Source: Streptomyces sp. ATexAB-D23 (GTDB lineage Bacteria; Actinomycetota; Actinomycetes; Streptomycetales; Streptomycetaceae). From it: a DNA stretch of 64,000 nucleotides. Below the pieces are notes generated by a model. That model was not told where the DNA came from. It saw only the letters and a program-made list of their open reading frames with translations, and ran no database searches. The translations under genes were made by a program, and so were the position numbers. The stretch covers positions 94,954 to 158,953 of the forward strand of contig NZ_KB892010.1 of NCBI RefSeq assembly GCF_000373645.1, read 5' to 3'. This document shows, piece by piece, positions 48,919-57,784 of the stretch; positions within the stretch are counted from its first letter, which is position 1, and every line of letters starts with the position of its first letter.

Positions 48919-51458
48919 GGCGCCCCAACGGACTCGCCCGCGAGGCCATCCGCTTCAAGCCCGCGTCCTTCGCGGGAACCTTCCTCGCGCTGCTCATGTC
49001 CGCACTGATCGTCTCGGCCTGCGGAACCCTGCTGGAAACCAGCCTGCGCGCCTCCGTGCCGCCCGAGCGGTACGCCGCCGCGCCGGTCGTCGCGGCGGCG
49101 GACCAGAACGAGTACGTCGTCACCGGCAGTGGCGAGGACCTGGAGAAGGAGGCGACGCCGCTGCCGGACACCGCACGGATGGACGCCGGGCTGGCGGCGA
49201 AGGCCGCCGAGGCACCGGGCGCGGCCGCCGCCGTCGCGGACTTCACCTTCCCGGTGCACGCACCGGGCGCCGGGGCCGGCTCCGGCGCCCGCGAACCGCA
49301 CGTCCCGGGCGGTGTGCTCACCGCGCACGGATGGGGCGCGCACACCTTCACCGGCACCTCGCTGACCGCCGGCTCCGCGCCCCGCGAGGGCGAGGTCGTG
49401 CTCGACGCGGGTACGGCCCGCGCCGCGCGGGCTGTCGTCGGCGACACCGTCGTACTGGAGACCGCCGCCGGGCAGCAGGACTTCCGCGTCGCAGGCGTCG
49501 CCGAGGCCGGTCCCCGGGAAACCGCCCGGGACTCCGGCGAGGCGGGCGCCACGACCTGGTTCGCGGACGCCCAGGCCCCCACCCTCGCCGGGCACCCCGG
49601 CAAGGCCGACGCCGTCGTCGTGCTGGCGGAGAAGGGCACCGGCGCCGACGCCCTCGCCGACGCCGTGAAGAAGGCCCTCGCCGGCTCCGGTGTCCTGGTC
49701 CACACGGGCGACGACCGGGGCGCCGTCGAGGACCCTGGCCTCGGGTACGCCAAGGTGACGCTCTTCGGGATCGGCGGCTCCTTCGGTGGCATCGCCGCCA
49801 TCGTCGCCGTCTTCACCGCCGCCGGGACCGTGGCGCTCTCGGTCGGCCAGCGGGCCCGCTCCTTCGCCCTGCTGCGCGCCATCGGCGCCACCCCGCGCCA
49901 GGTCCGCCGCGCGGTCGCCTCCGAGGCGCTGCTCGTCGCACCGCTCGCCGGGATCGTCGGGTGCCTGCCCGGCATCGGGCTCGCGCACTGGTGGTTCGGG
50001 CAGCTCCAGGACCGGGGCGCCGTCCCGCGCGCCGTGGACCTGCACGTCTCCGGGCTCCCGCTGCTCGCCGCCGTCGTCATGGGGCTGCTCACCGCGCTCG
50101 GCGCGGGCTGGGCGGCCGGGCGCCGGCCCGCGAGGATCAAGCCGGGACAGGCGCTGTCGGAGGCGTCGGTGGAGCGGCTGCGGCCCGGCCCGGTCCGCAC
50201 CCTCCTCGGCCTCGCCGCCCTCGTCGGAGGGGCGATCCTCACCGGGGTGGCCGCCCGCTCCTCCGGAGACGACGCGGCCGGTGCCGCCCTCGGCGTGGTC
50301 ATGCTCTTCATGCTCGCCGTCGGGCTGCTCGGCCCGCTGGTGGCCCGGCTGTGCGCGGGCCTGTTCGGGCTGCCGCTGCGCGGCGCGGGGCCGGCGGCCG
50401 GGCTCGCGGCCGCCAACTCCCGTGCCAACGCCCGCCGCCTCGCCTCCGCTATCACCCCGATCGTGCTCGCCGTGGCCTTCTCCTCGACCCTCGTGTTCAT
50501 GCACACGAGCGAGAGCCACGCCGCCGACAAGCAGCTGCGCGCCGGCATCACCGCGGACCACGTGGTGACGGACCCGGCCGGGCTCCCGGTGGACGCGGCC
50601 ACCCGCGCGGCCCGCGCGCCGGGTGTCCAGGCATCCGTCGGGCTCCTGAACACACAGGTGCTGGTGCCGACCGGCTCCGGCGAGTTCAAGTCGCTGCTGG
50701 GCGCGGCCACCCAGGGGGTCACCGGTTCCGGCGCCGAACTGGCGAAGGTGCAGGACCTGGACGTACGCGAGGGCAGCCTCGACCGGCTCGGCACGGGCCG
50801 TATCGCGATCGACCGCACCCTGGCGGCCTCGGCGGGCGCCGGTGTCGGCGACCGGCTCCCGCTCTACCTCCCCGACGGGACCGAGGCCGCCCCCGAGATC
50901 GTCGCGGTCTACGGCCGCGGGCTCGGCGTGGCCACGGTGACCATGGACCGGGCCTCCCTGGCCGGGCACGTCACCTCGGGCTTCGACAGCACACTGCTGG
51001 TGCGGGGCGGCTCGGAGAAGTCGCTGGCCGCCCTGGGCGAGGTCACCGACGCCTCCGGCTACGCCACCGAGCAGAACCGCGACGCGAAGCTGGGCGCCTG
51101 GATGAACAACACCATGGCCGCGGTCCTCGGCGGATTCGCCGCCGTCGCAGCGGTCAACACCCTGGTGATGACGGTCCTGGACCGCCGCCCCGAACTGGGC
51201 GCGCTGCGCCTCGTCGGTGCCACCCGGCGGCAGGTGATGACGATGCTGCGCTGGGAGGCCCTGCTGGTCTCCGCGGTGGGCCTGGTCCTCGGCTCCGCGA
51301 TCGCCGCGGCCACGCTGATCCCGATGATGAACGGCGTGACCGGTGACGCGCCGTACGTGCCCCCCGCGATGTACGGGGCCCTCACGGCGGCCGTCGGCGG
51401 CCTGGCCCTGCTCGCGGTCGCCCTGCCGGCCAGGGGCGCGCTGCGCCGCCGGTCGTAG
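48915..51458 (+). CDS. FtsX-type ABC transporter permease
   Basis: 847-residue permease with two FtsX/MacB repeats. One N-terminal helix (~20-38), a large extracytoplasmic MacB_PCD-like domain (~45-265), three helices with 'SFALLRAIGATPRQVRRAVA' (coupling segment with the conserved Gly-Ala-T), a linker, three further helices, a second outer domain, and a final three-helix block with the repeat 'GALRLVGATRRQVMTMLRWE'. Such ABC systems usually export or resist peptide and lipid-targeting antibiotics. Stop at 51458 faces a bidirectional terminator. Confidence 0.92.
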   Translation: MRRPNGLAREAIRFKPASFAGTFLALLMSALIVSACGTLLETSLRASVPPERYAAAPVVAAADQNEYVVTGSGEDLEKEATPLPDTARMDAGLAAKAAEAPGAAAAVADFTFPVHAPGAGAGSGAREPHVPGGVLTAHGWGAHTFTGTSLTAGSAPREGEVVLDAGTARAARAVVGDTVVLETAAGQQDFRVAGVAEAGPRETARDSGEAGATTWFADAQAPTLAGHPGKADAVVVLAEKGTGADALADAVKKALAGSGVLVHTGDDRGAVEDPGLGYAKVTLFGIGGSFGGIAAIVAVFTAAGTVALSVGQRARSFALLRAIGATPRQVRRAVASEALLVAPLAGIVGCLPGIGLAHWWFGQLQDRGAVPRAVDLHVSGLPLLAAVVMGLLTALGAGWAAGRRPARIKPGQALSEASVERLRPGPVRTLLGLAALVGGAILTGVAARSSGDDAAGAALGVVMLFMLAVGLLGPLVARLCAGLFGLPLRGAGPAAGLAAANSRANARRLASAITPIVLAVAFSSTLVFMHTSESHAADKQLRAGITADHVVTDPAGLPVDAATRAARAPGVQASVGLLNTQVLVPTGSGEFKSLLGAATQGVTGSGAELAKVQDLDVREGSLDRLGTGRIAIDRTLAASAGAGVGDRLPLYLPDGTEAAPEIVAVYGRGLGVATVTMDRASLAGHVTSGFDSTLLVRGGSEKSLAALGEVTDASGYATEQNRDAKLGAWMNNTMAAVLGGFAAVAAVNTLVMTVLDRRPELGALRLVGATRRQVMTMLRWEALLVSAVGLVLGSAIAAATLIPMMNGVTGDAPYVPPAMYGALTAAVGGLALLAVALPARGALRRRS

Positions 51459-51520
51459 CGGAGCCGTACGGGGCGGGAGTCCGGGTGGTGCGGCCCCCGC
51501 CTCCGGGCCGGCGGGGGACG

Positions 51521-51560
51521 CCGAACGGCCTCCCGGGGGCAGTCCCGGGAGGCCGTTCGG
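51521..51560. terminator. Bidirectional terminator between permease and DoxX genes
   Basis: CCGAACGGCCTCCCGGG and its complement CCCGGGAGGCCGTTCGG form a 17-bp perfect stem with a 6-base loop GGCAGT, between convergent genes ending at 51458 (+) and 51577 (-). Confidence 0.85.
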
Positions 51561-51576
51561 CGGCGTAGCCGTTCCC

Positions 51577-52014
51577 TCAAACGGGGACGCCGAGATGGTG
51601 TTCCGGCCGCTCGTCCGAGGCCCGGCGGCCGGGCAGCAGACGGGCCGCCGACAGGGTGCCGGGGCCCGTGAAGACGAGCAGCAGGAGGGTCCAGCAGAAC
51701 AGGACCGCCGCCTCGCCGCCGTTCTCGATGGGCAGGAGGGCCGCCCGCTGGTGCACGTCGAAGTACGCGAAGGCCATCGAGCCGGAGCCCAGGAACGCGG
51801 CCGTTCTCGTACCGATGCCGAGTGCCACCAGGACACCGCCGGCCAGTTGGACGACGGCCGCGTACCAGCCGGGCCAGGCGCCCGCCGGTTCGGGCGCGCG
51901 GCCCAGGGTGCCGAAGAGCGAGGCGATCCCGTGGCAGGTGAACAGCAACCCGATGACGATACGGAACAGGCCGAGCACGTGGGGCCGGACGCGGTCCAGG
52001 TGAGTGATCATCAT
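51577..52014 (-). CDS. DoxX family membrane protein
   Basis: 145-residue four-helix membrane protein of the DoxX/TQO small-subunit-like family: 'VLGLFRIVIGLLFTCHGIAS', 'VVQLAGGVLVALGIGTRTAA', and 'LFCWTLLLLVFTGPG'. Family members associate with thiol/oxidative stress enzymes in the membrane. The GTG/ATG choice: ATG at 52014 with GGAGG nine bases before; an upstream longer frame is Ser/Thr-rich and not coding. It lies 16 bp downstream of the glycoside hydrolase gene stop, so the two may share a transcript. Confidence 0.85.
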   Translation of the reverse strand: MMITHLDRVRPHVLGLFRIVIGLLFTCHGIASLFGTLGRAPEPAGAWPGWYAAVVQLAGGVLVALGIGTRTAAFLGSGSMAFAYFDVHQRAALLPIENGGEAAVLFCWTLLLLVFTGPGTLSAARLLPGRRASDERPEHHLGVPV

Positions 52015-52030
52015 GAGTGCCGTCCTCCGG

Positions 52031-53788
52031 TCAGCTGTAGACGCCGAACTCGTAGAGCGAGTAGCCGTAACCCGAGCCGCGCTCGGTGCCGTTGATCCGG
52101 ACGTAGCGGCCGGTCCCGTTGACGTCGAGGTCGTCGATGTCACCGTTGCCGTCCGTCACGGACTCGACCGTCGTCCAGTTCTGGCCGTCCTCGGACGTCT
52201 GGATCTCGTAGGACTTGGCGTACGCCGGGTCCCAGGCGAGCTGCACGTGCTTGAAGGTCGTGGACGTGCCCAGGTCGACCTGGAGCCACTGCGGGTCGCT
52301 CCAGTCACTGGCCCAGCGGGTGTCGAAACTGCCGTCCACCGCGTTGTCCGCGCCGCACGGGCAGCCGCCCGTCGGGTCCGTCTGGAAGGAGGAGGCCGTG
52401 GCGGGCTTGCCCTGGGCGACGTTCGTGCCGTCCACCTTCGGCGGGACCACCTTGAGGGACTTGGTCTCGATGCCCACGTTGCCGTGGCCGTCCGTGGCCT
52501 TCACGTAGACCTTGTAGACGCCCGTTTTGCCCGGGGCCTTCGCGGTCAGGGAGCCGTCGCCGTTGTCGGTGGTCCCGGCGGGGACGAGCGCCTTGTTCTC
52601 GTCGATGTAGTTGCTGCTGAAGAGGACCTGATAGGTGATCGCGTCACCGTCGGGGTCGCTGGTGCGGGTGCTGATGTGCACGTCGGAGCCGGTCGGGACA
52701 CCCTCGGTGGCGTTGTCGACCGTCATGTCCGTGATCACCGGCGGGGTGTTGTCGCCGGAGGTGTCGGCGCCGTACGCCTTCTTCACCGCGTAGTACGAGA
52801 GCCGCTTCTCGCCGCCCGGCAGCAGGTTGAACCAGACACCGCCGAAGTCGTCCTCGACGCCGTAGTGGAACATCGTCGCGCCCAGGGCCACCCCCGTGTG
52901 ACCGGTGACGCAGTCCCACGCCTTGGTGTATCCCTCGGCCTTCGCGGGGTCGGTGGGCTCGTCCGGTACGCCGTTGGCGTCGTCGTCCACCTCCCACTCA
53001 CCGGCCGGCCCCGTCTCGGTGACGATGTACGGCTTGTCGTAACCGCCCTGCTCCCAGTCGGACTTGATGCCGCACACCGCGTCGTAGGCGTTCACGGCGT
53101 ACAGGTCGAGGTCGGGGGCGTTCCTCTTGTAGTACGGCCAGGCGCCGGTCCAGGCGTCCGTGGAGGTGACCGGGTGGTTCGGGTCCACCTCGTGGATCTT
53201 CCTGGCGATGTCGTTGACGAAGGAGGTGTACGCGTTGCGCTGGGCCTCCAGCTCGTCGCCGCCGTAACAGTTCTGAAGTCCGAGCGTGGACTCGTTGCCG
53301 ACGTTCCACATGAGGACGCCGGGGTTGTCCTTGTAGGTGTCGACCCACTTGGGGAACTCGGCGAGCATGTCGTTCTTGTACTGCGTGTCCGTCAGGTAGT
53401 TGACGCAGCCGCCGCTGCCGGGGCCGCCGCCGGGCTGGAGCCAGAAGCCGGCGATCACCTTGACGCCGTTGGCCGCCGCCGTATCGAAGAGCGGCTTGCT
53501 GGTGGCGTCCGTGCCCCAGGTGCGGATGGTGTTGACGCCCATCGACGCCACATCGGGCAGGTACTTCTCGGCGTCGGCGACCGACGGTCCCCAGGTGAGG
53601 CCCTTGACGGTATACGGCGAACCGTCCACGGTCAGCTGCCAGTCGCCCTGCGAACCGGTGACCTTCACGACGTTGCCGGCCGCCTGGGCCGCCGGTGCCT
53701 GGAGGGCGAGCAGACCGCCGCCGAGCAGGGCGGCCGCCGCGACCGGTGCGACGAGGCGCCGGGCGGTACGGGTGGGGGGATGGTGCAT
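52031..53788 (-). CDS. Secreted glycoside hydrolase (GH2/GH5-like TIM barrel) with discoidin domain
   Basis: 585-residue exported enzyme. Signal peptide 1-37 (A-Q-A cleavage), TIM-barrel catalytic domain ~40-345 with acid/base N165-E166 in 'WNVGNES' and nucleophile E258 in 'IVTETGP', the clan GH-A arrangement seen in GH2 and relatives. Then an Ig/fibronectin-like domain (~350-450, 'DPDGDAITYQVLF') and a C-terminal F5/8 type C (discoidin/CBM32-type) carbohydrate-binding domain (~455-585, 'RWASDWSDPQWLQVDLGTST'). Strong AAGGAG before the ATG. Perfect LacI-type palindrome upstream suggests sugar-inducible expression. Substrate unknown. Confidence 0.9.
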   Translation of the reverse strand: MHHPPTRTARRLVAPVAAAALLGGGLLALQAPAAQAAGNVVKVTGSQGDWQLTVDGSPYTVKGLTWGPSVADAEKYLPDVASMGVNTIRTWGTDATSKPLFDTAAANGVKVIAGFWLQPGGGPGSGGCVNYLTDTQYKNDMLAEFPKWVDTYKDNPGVLMWNVGNESTLGLQNCYGGDELEAQRNAYTSFVNDIARKIHEVDPNHPVTSTDAWTGAWPYYKRNAPDLDLYAVNAYDAVCGIKSDWEQGGYDKPYIVTETGPAGEWEVDDDANGVPDEPTDPAKAEGYTKAWDCVTGHTGVALGATMFHYGVEDDFGGVWFNLLPGGEKRLSYYAVKKAYGADTSGDNTPPVITDMTVDNATEGVPTGSDVHISTRTSDPDGDAITYQVLFSSNYIDENKALVPAGTTDNGDGSLTAKAPGKTGVYKVYVKATDGHGNVGIETKSLKVVPPKVDGTNVAQGKPATASSFQTDPTGGCPCGADNAVDGSFDTRWASDWSDPQWLQVDLGTSTTFKHVQLAWDPAYAKSYEIQTSEDGQNWTTVESVTDGNGDIDDLDVNGTGRYVRINGTERGSGYGYSLYEFGVYS

Positions 53789-53894
53789 GTGAATCTCCTT
53801 GCCAGTGGGGGGAGTTGGGGGGACGGAGGAGCGAGTGGGGGGAAGGGGCGGCCGGGTGGGGCGGCCGGGTCGCGCGTGGTCCGGGGCCGATCTT

Positions 53895-53908
53895 GGAGAG
53901 CGCTCTCC
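53895..53908. promoter_or_regulatory. LacI-type operator upstream of glycoside hydrolase
   Basis: GGAGAGCGCTCTCC, a perfect 14-bp palindrome with the CGCTCTCC/GGAGAGCG half-site, 107 bp before the glycoside hydrolase start. The inner GGAGAGCGCTCTCC recurs at 55151-55164 before the DUF1996 gene. Confidence 0.7.
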
Positions 53909-53957
53909 GGCGCGGTCCGAAAAAAGGCCCCGGACGTGGGGGTGCGCGGGGTGCCGG

Positions 53958-55067
53958 CTACGGCAGTTCGTAGTTCTCGTCGAGCACCGCACCCTGGTCG
54001 GGGTGGTTCTCGTCGTAGCCGTGCGGGTCGCACTGGAGGCCGCCCTTGACGCAGTGGGTGACCATCGCGTCGAGCGTGGCGGCGTCCCAGCCGTTCATGA
54101 AGTCGTAGTGGAACGAGAAGCCGGCGCCGCTCGCCAGCTTCACCTGCGACATGTCACCGTTGACCGGCCAGGCCATCTTGAACTCGATCATCGGCAGCGC
54201 GACCGGGTGGTCGGCCGGGCAGGCGTTGTAGTTGTTGCCCGAGGCCACCGGGTAGGCCATGTGACTCGTGTGGTCCGGCGTGTCCAGGTGGATGCCGTCC
54301 CAGCAACTCGGCGCCTGGAGGCGCAGGTTGAGCTGCACGTCCTGGCGGTCGGGGCAGGTCGCCGGGAAGTCGTAGTTCTTGAACGAGTCACCGCACTCCC
54401 AGCCCTCGACGGTGCCCTTGAGGTTCTTGAACTCCTCCTGGCTCTGCATCGGGCTGCCGACGACGTACCGCAGGCCCTTGGGGAAGGGGCGGACGCTGGT
54501 GTAGTCGGTGACGCCCGACTTGTAGTAGATGGTCTGGACGCCGTCCGGGAGGATCTTCGTCTCCCCGTCGAAGAGACTCGGCATCCAGTAGCCGGACTTG
54601 TCGCCGGGCGCCAGGCACGTGGTGTCCCCGGACTCCAGCGAGGCGGCGGTGGTGTAGGCGTCGGTCGTGGTGTTGCCCATGAACGTGTGGTCGTGGGACT
54701 TGCCGGGCTGGCCCGGGTAGACGATCGGGTCGTCCGGGGCGGTGTGCGTGGGGGCGCACTTGGCCTGGAACTCGTGGAAGTACGCCTGCGGCGGGACCGC
54801 CGTCGAGGGTACGACCCCGGTGACCGGCGGGTCGGCCATGATGTAGCCGTCCCCGTCCGGGTCGTCGCCCGAAGCCTTGGTGGACGCCTCCATGCCGGGC
54901 ATCCCCGGCATGGAGTACGCGGCGTGCTCCGCGTGCGCGGAGGTGGCCGACGTGGTGGTTTCGGTGGATGCGTTCGCCGTCGCCGCGATTCCGGCGATGC
55001 CCGCCGTGGTCAGGCCGAGCGAGGTGAACAAGAGCAGTCCGGTGAGGGTTCTGGACCTCCGTGGCAT
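53958..55067 (-). CDS. Secreted DUF1996 domain protein
   Basis: 369-residue exported protein: basic N-terminus, hydrophobic signal ('LLLFTSLGLTTAGIAGIAAT'), a Thr/His-rich spacer, then 'DPDGDGYIMADPPVTGVVPS' and a DUF1996 domain (~85-330) with clustered His and Asp ('KSHDHTFMGNTTTDAY', 'DTPDHTSHMAYPV', 'FSFHYDFMNGWD'). DUF1996 proteins are known mainly from fungi and some actinomycetes, probably secreted enzymes of polysaccharide degradation; function not established. Adjacent to and oriented like the glycoside hydrolase, but separated by 170 bp with its own LacI-type operator. AGGAGG precedes the ATG. Confidence 0.85.
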   Translation of the reverse strand: MPRRSRTLTGLLLFTSLGLTTAGIAGIAATANASTETTTSATSAHAEHAAYSMPGMPGMEASTKASGDDPDGDGYIMADPPVTGVVPSTAVPPQAYFHEFQAKCAPTHTAPDDPIVYPGQPGKSHDHTFMGNTTTDAYTTAASLESGDTTCLAPGDKSGYWMPSLFDGETKILPDGVQTIYYKSGVTDYTSVRPFPKGLRYVVGSPMQSQEEFKNLKGTVEGWECGDSFKNYDFPATCPDRQDVQLNLRLQAPSCWDGIHLDTPDHTSHMAYPVASGNNYNACPADHPVALPMIEFKMAWPVNGDMSQVKLASGAGFSFHYDFMNGWDAATLDAMVTHCVKGGLQCDPHGYDENHPDQGAVLDENYELP

Positions 55068-55149
55068 GGAGAGACCTCCTGCTGCGTCGTGGGGGAGCGT
55101 GGAGTGGGAGAGCGTGGACCGGGCAACCGCGGGAGTGCTGCGAGGGTTT

Positions 55150-55165
55150 GGGAGAGCGCTCTCCC
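55150..55165. promoter_or_regulatory. LacI-type operator upstream of DUF1996 gene
   Basis: GGGAGAGCGCTCTCCC, a 16-bp perfect palindrome 83 bp before the DUF1996 start, the same core as 53895-53908. No LacI-family regulator is present in the window. Confidence 0.72.
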
Positions 55166-55219
55166 GCTGTGGAGTGTTCCGCTCCTGACAAGAGCGTGTC
55201 AATAGTTCGTGTCGTCACT

Positions 55220-56110
55220 TCACGAGTCGCGCCCCTCGTGTACGGGAATGCCGAGCGCCCCCAGGAACGCCGTGGCCGCCGGGGTGCGGCCCGAGCGGCT
55301 CCAGGCGGCGTGCTGTACGCGGGCCGGCGCGTCGGACACCTCGACGGCGACGATCCCGGGGAGCCGGTCGGCGTACGCCGGGGGCAGCATCGCCACCGCG
55401 AGGCCGGGGGCGACGAGGGCGGCGATGTAGTCGGCGGTGGTGACCTCGAAGGCGACGTCGCGGACGAGGCCGGCGGCCGAGAAGGCCTGGTCGGTCTGGG
55501 CGCGGCCGGCCGTTCCCGCCGGGAAGTCCACGAACACCTCCGAGGCGAGCCGGCGCAGGTCAACGGCGGGCGCGCCGGCCAGCGGATGACCCGGGGCGAC
55601 CACGGCGACGAGCCGGTCGCGGCCGATCTCGTGGAAGGCGAGGCCCCGGGGCGTCGCGGTGGCGGGCAGCCCGAGGAAGGCCACGTCGAGCGCGCCCCGG
55701 CGGACCTGCTCGGCCAGCTCGTCGCTCGCGCCGACCCGCAGGCTGATCCGCACCTGCGGGTAGCGGCGGCGGAAGTCGCGCAGCGCCGCGGGGATGTCGA
55801 CGGCGGTGACCGTCGGGATCAGGCCCACGGCGAGCCGTCCGCGCACCTCGCCCACCGCCGCGGCGACCTCGGCGGCGGCGCGTTCCGCGGCCTCCAGGCA
55901 CTGGCGGGCCGCCGGGAGGAACGCCTCACCGGCCGGGGTGAGCCGCACCCGGCGGGTGGTGCGCTCGAAGAGCCGTGCGCCCAGCTCCCGTTCGAGCCGG
56001 CCGATCTGGTGGCTCAGGGCCGACTGCACGACGAGGCACCGCTCGGCGGCCCGCGTGAAGCTGTTCGTCTCGGCCACCGCGATCACGTAACGCATCTGCT
56101 GAAGCTCCAT
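55220..56110 (-). CDS. LysR family transcriptional regulator
   Basis: 296-residue LysR regulator: winged HTH 1-62 ('MELQQMRYVIAVAETNSFTR', 'QSALSHQIGRLERELGARLF'), and a periplasmic-binding-protein-like effector domain ~90-290. Start ATG 56110 is standard for the family. Divergent from the EamA transporter and NAD(P)H-binding protein; the 76-bp intergenic region contains a T-N11-A dyad, so it should control them and itself. Confidence 0.93.
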   Translation of the reverse strand: MELQQMRYVIAVAETNSFTRAAERCLVVQSALSHQIGRLERELGARLFERTTRRVRLTPAGEAFLPAARQCLEAAERAAAEVAAAVGEVRGRLAVGLIPTVTAVDIPAALRDFRRRYPQVRISLRVGASDELAEQVRRGALDVAFLGLPATATPRGLAFHEIGRDRLVAVVAPGHPLAGAPAVDLRRLASEVFVDFPAGTAGRAQTDQAFSAAGLVRDVAFEVTTADYIAALVAPGLAVAMLPPAYADRLPGIVAVEVSDAPARVQHAAWSRSGRTPAATAFLGALGIPVHEGRDS

Positions 56111-56127
56111 GGACTCATCGTGAATCC

Positions 56128-56142
56128 ATCTCGGATCGAGAT
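56128..56142. promoter_or_regulatory. LysR T-N11-A box
   Basis: ATCTCG-GAT-CGAGAT: exact dyad with T at 56129 and A at 56141 (T-N11-A). It lies 18 bp before the LysR start and about 45 bp before the EamA start, the classic position for divergent LysR control. Confidence 0.6.
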
Positions 56143-56186
56143 CAATGACGTGACAGACATGTGTTGGACTCATCAATGGTGGCCGC

Positions 56187-57125
56187 GTGAGACTTCGGGA
56201 CATGACAAGCCGACCCACGCGGGGGGCTGCCGGGGCGTTGCCCCGCACCGCCCTGACCGCGCTCGCCCCGGCGGTGTGGGGCACGACCTACATCGTCACC
56301 ACGGAGTTCCTGCCGGCCGGGCACCCCCTGTTCGCCGGACTCCTGCGCGCCCTGCCCGCCGGTCTGATCGCCCTCGCCCTCACCCGCACGCTGCCGCGCG
56401 GGGCGTGGTGGGGGAAGGCGGCGGTGCTCGGGGTGCTGAACATAGGCCTGTTCCTGCCGCTGCTGTTCATCGCCGCCGAACGCCTCCCGGGAGGCGTCGC
56501 CGCGACCCTGGGCGCCGCCCAGCCGCTCGTCGTCGCCGTGCTGGCGGTGGCCGTCCTGCGCCAACCCCTGTCCGCGCGCCCGCTGTTGTGGGGAGTTACG
56601 GGGGTGCTCGGCGTCGGCCTGGTGGTGATCGGGCCCGGGGCCGAGCTGGACGCCGCAGGGGTGGTGGCCGGTCTCGCCGGGGCGGCCACGATGGGCCTCG
56701 GCGTGACGCTCACGAAGCGGTGGGGGCGGCCCGAGGGCATCGGCCCGCTCGCCTTCACCGGCTGGCAGCTCACCGCGGGCGGCCTGTTCCTGGCGCCCCT
56801 GACCTTCCTGGCCGAGGGCGCGCCGCCCGCGATCGACGGCCGGGCCGCGCTGGGCTACCTCTGGCTGGGGCTGGTCGGCGGGCTGCTCACGTACGCGCTG
56901 TGGTTCCAGGGCATCGCGGCTCTGCGGGTGACCTCGGTGGCGGTCCTCGGGCTGCTCTCCCCGCTGGTCGCCGCCGGCCTGGGCGCGCTGGTGCTCGGCC
57001 AGACGCTGGGCCCGGTCCAGCTCGTGGGCTTCGCGCTCGCCCTGGCGTCGATCGTCGGGGGCCAGCTCCCGGGGCGCGCCCCTGTTGTCCTCCCCACTCC
57101 CGTACCGGAAAGGACCCCTCGATGA
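56187..57125 (+). CDS. EamA family (DMT) transporter
   Basis: 312-residue drug/metabolite transporter with ten helices as two EamA repeats (~15-140 and ~160-295); 'PAVWGTTYIVTTEFLPAGHP' start and 'GLLSPLVAAGLGALVLGQTL' end are typical. Probably exports a metabolite, amino-acid-like or purine-like, unspecified. GTG at 56187 is used; ATG 56202 would remove five residues with little change. Stop overlaps the next start (ATGA). Confidence 0.9.
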   Translation: MRLRDMTSRPTRGAAGALPRTALTALAPAVWGTTYIVTTEFLPAGHPLFAGLLRALPAGLIALALTRTLPRGAWWGKAAVLGVLNIGLFLPLLFIAAERLPGGVAATLGAAQPLVVAVLAVAVLRQPLSARPLLWGVTGVLGVGLVVIGPGAELDAAGVVAGLAGAATMGLGVTLTKRWGRPEGIGPLAFTGWQLTAGGLFLAPLTFLAEGAPPAIDGRAALGYLWLGLVGGLLTYALWFQGIAALRVTSVAVLGLLSPLVAAGLGALVLGQTLGPVQLVGFALALASIVGGQLPGRAPVVLPTPVPERTPR

Positions 57126-57754
57126 GGATCGCCGTCATCGGAGCCGCAGGCATGGCCGGCTCCCGCGTCGTCACCGAAGCCGCGAGCCGGGGCCACGCGC
57201 TCCTCGCGGTGTACCGCCGCAGCCGGCCGGACACCCTGCCGCCCGGCGTCACCGCGGCCGGGGGCGACGCGGACGACCCCGACGCCATGGCCGCCCTGTT
57301 CGAGGGCGTGGACGCGGTCGTGGCCGCGACCCGGCCCCCCGCCGGGCACGAGCACACGATCGCGGCGACCACGACGTCCCTGCTCGACGCGGCGGCCAGG
57401 ACCGGCACGCGCATCCTGGTGATCGGCGGCGCGGGCCCGCTGAAGGTCCCCGGCCGCCCCGCACAACTCGTCCTGGACAGCCCGGAGTACGTACCTCCGC
57501 GGTGGCGCACGGTGGCCGCCGCCAGCTCCGCGCAACTGGCCGCCTGCCGCGCGCACCCGGCCGACTGGGTCTACCTCAGCCCGCCCGCCGTACTGGAACC
57601 GGGCACCCGCACGGGTGTGTACCGCCGAGGCACGACGACCCTGCTCACCGCACCCGACGGCACGTCCCGGATATCGGCGGAGGACCTCGCGGCGGCGGCC
57701 ATCGACGAACTCGAAATGCCTTACGGGGCCCGGCACTTCACGGTCGGCTACTGA
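57122..57754 (+). CDS. NAD(P)H-binding protein (atypical SDR)
   Basis: 210-residue NAD(P)-binding Rossmann protein of the NmrA/atypical-SDR sort: 'IAVIGAAGMAGSRVVTEAAS' (G-A-A-G-M-A-G cofactor loop), 'GDADDPDAMAALFEGVDAVV', 'RILVIGGAGPL'. No YxxxK active site is evident. Commonly paired with regulators of stress or metabolite reduction; coupled here by ATGA to the EamA exporter, both likely under the divergent LysR. A terminator hairpin overlaps the convergent PBP stop. Confidence 0.88.
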   Translation: MRIAVIGAAGMAGSRVVTEAASRGHALLAVYRRSRPDTLPPGVTAAGGDADDPDAMAALFEGVDAVVAATRPPAGHEHTIAATTTSLLDAAARTGTRILVIGGAGPLKVPGRPAQLVLDSPEYVPPRWRTVAAASSAQLAACRAHPADWVYLSPPAVLEPGTRTGVYRRGTTTLLTAPDGTSRISAEDLAAAAIDELEMPYGARHFTVGY

Positions 57755-57758
57755 GAGC

Positions 57759-57784
57759 GCGGGGCCGTCCCGTCACGGCCCCGC
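57759..57784. terminator. Hairpin between NAD(P)H-binding gene and PBP gene
   Basis: GCGGGGCCGT / ACGGCCCCGC, 10-bp stem, 6-base loop CCCGTC, beginning 4 bp after the + strand stop and overlapping the PBP stop codon at 57773-57775. Likely used by the + strand transcript. Confidence 0.65.

Noticed and set aside
48192..51836. 1214-codon minus-strand frame across the ABC genes
   Set aside because: Shadow of the ATPase and permease genes; no domain, skewed composition, and the plus strand has clear Walker motifs.
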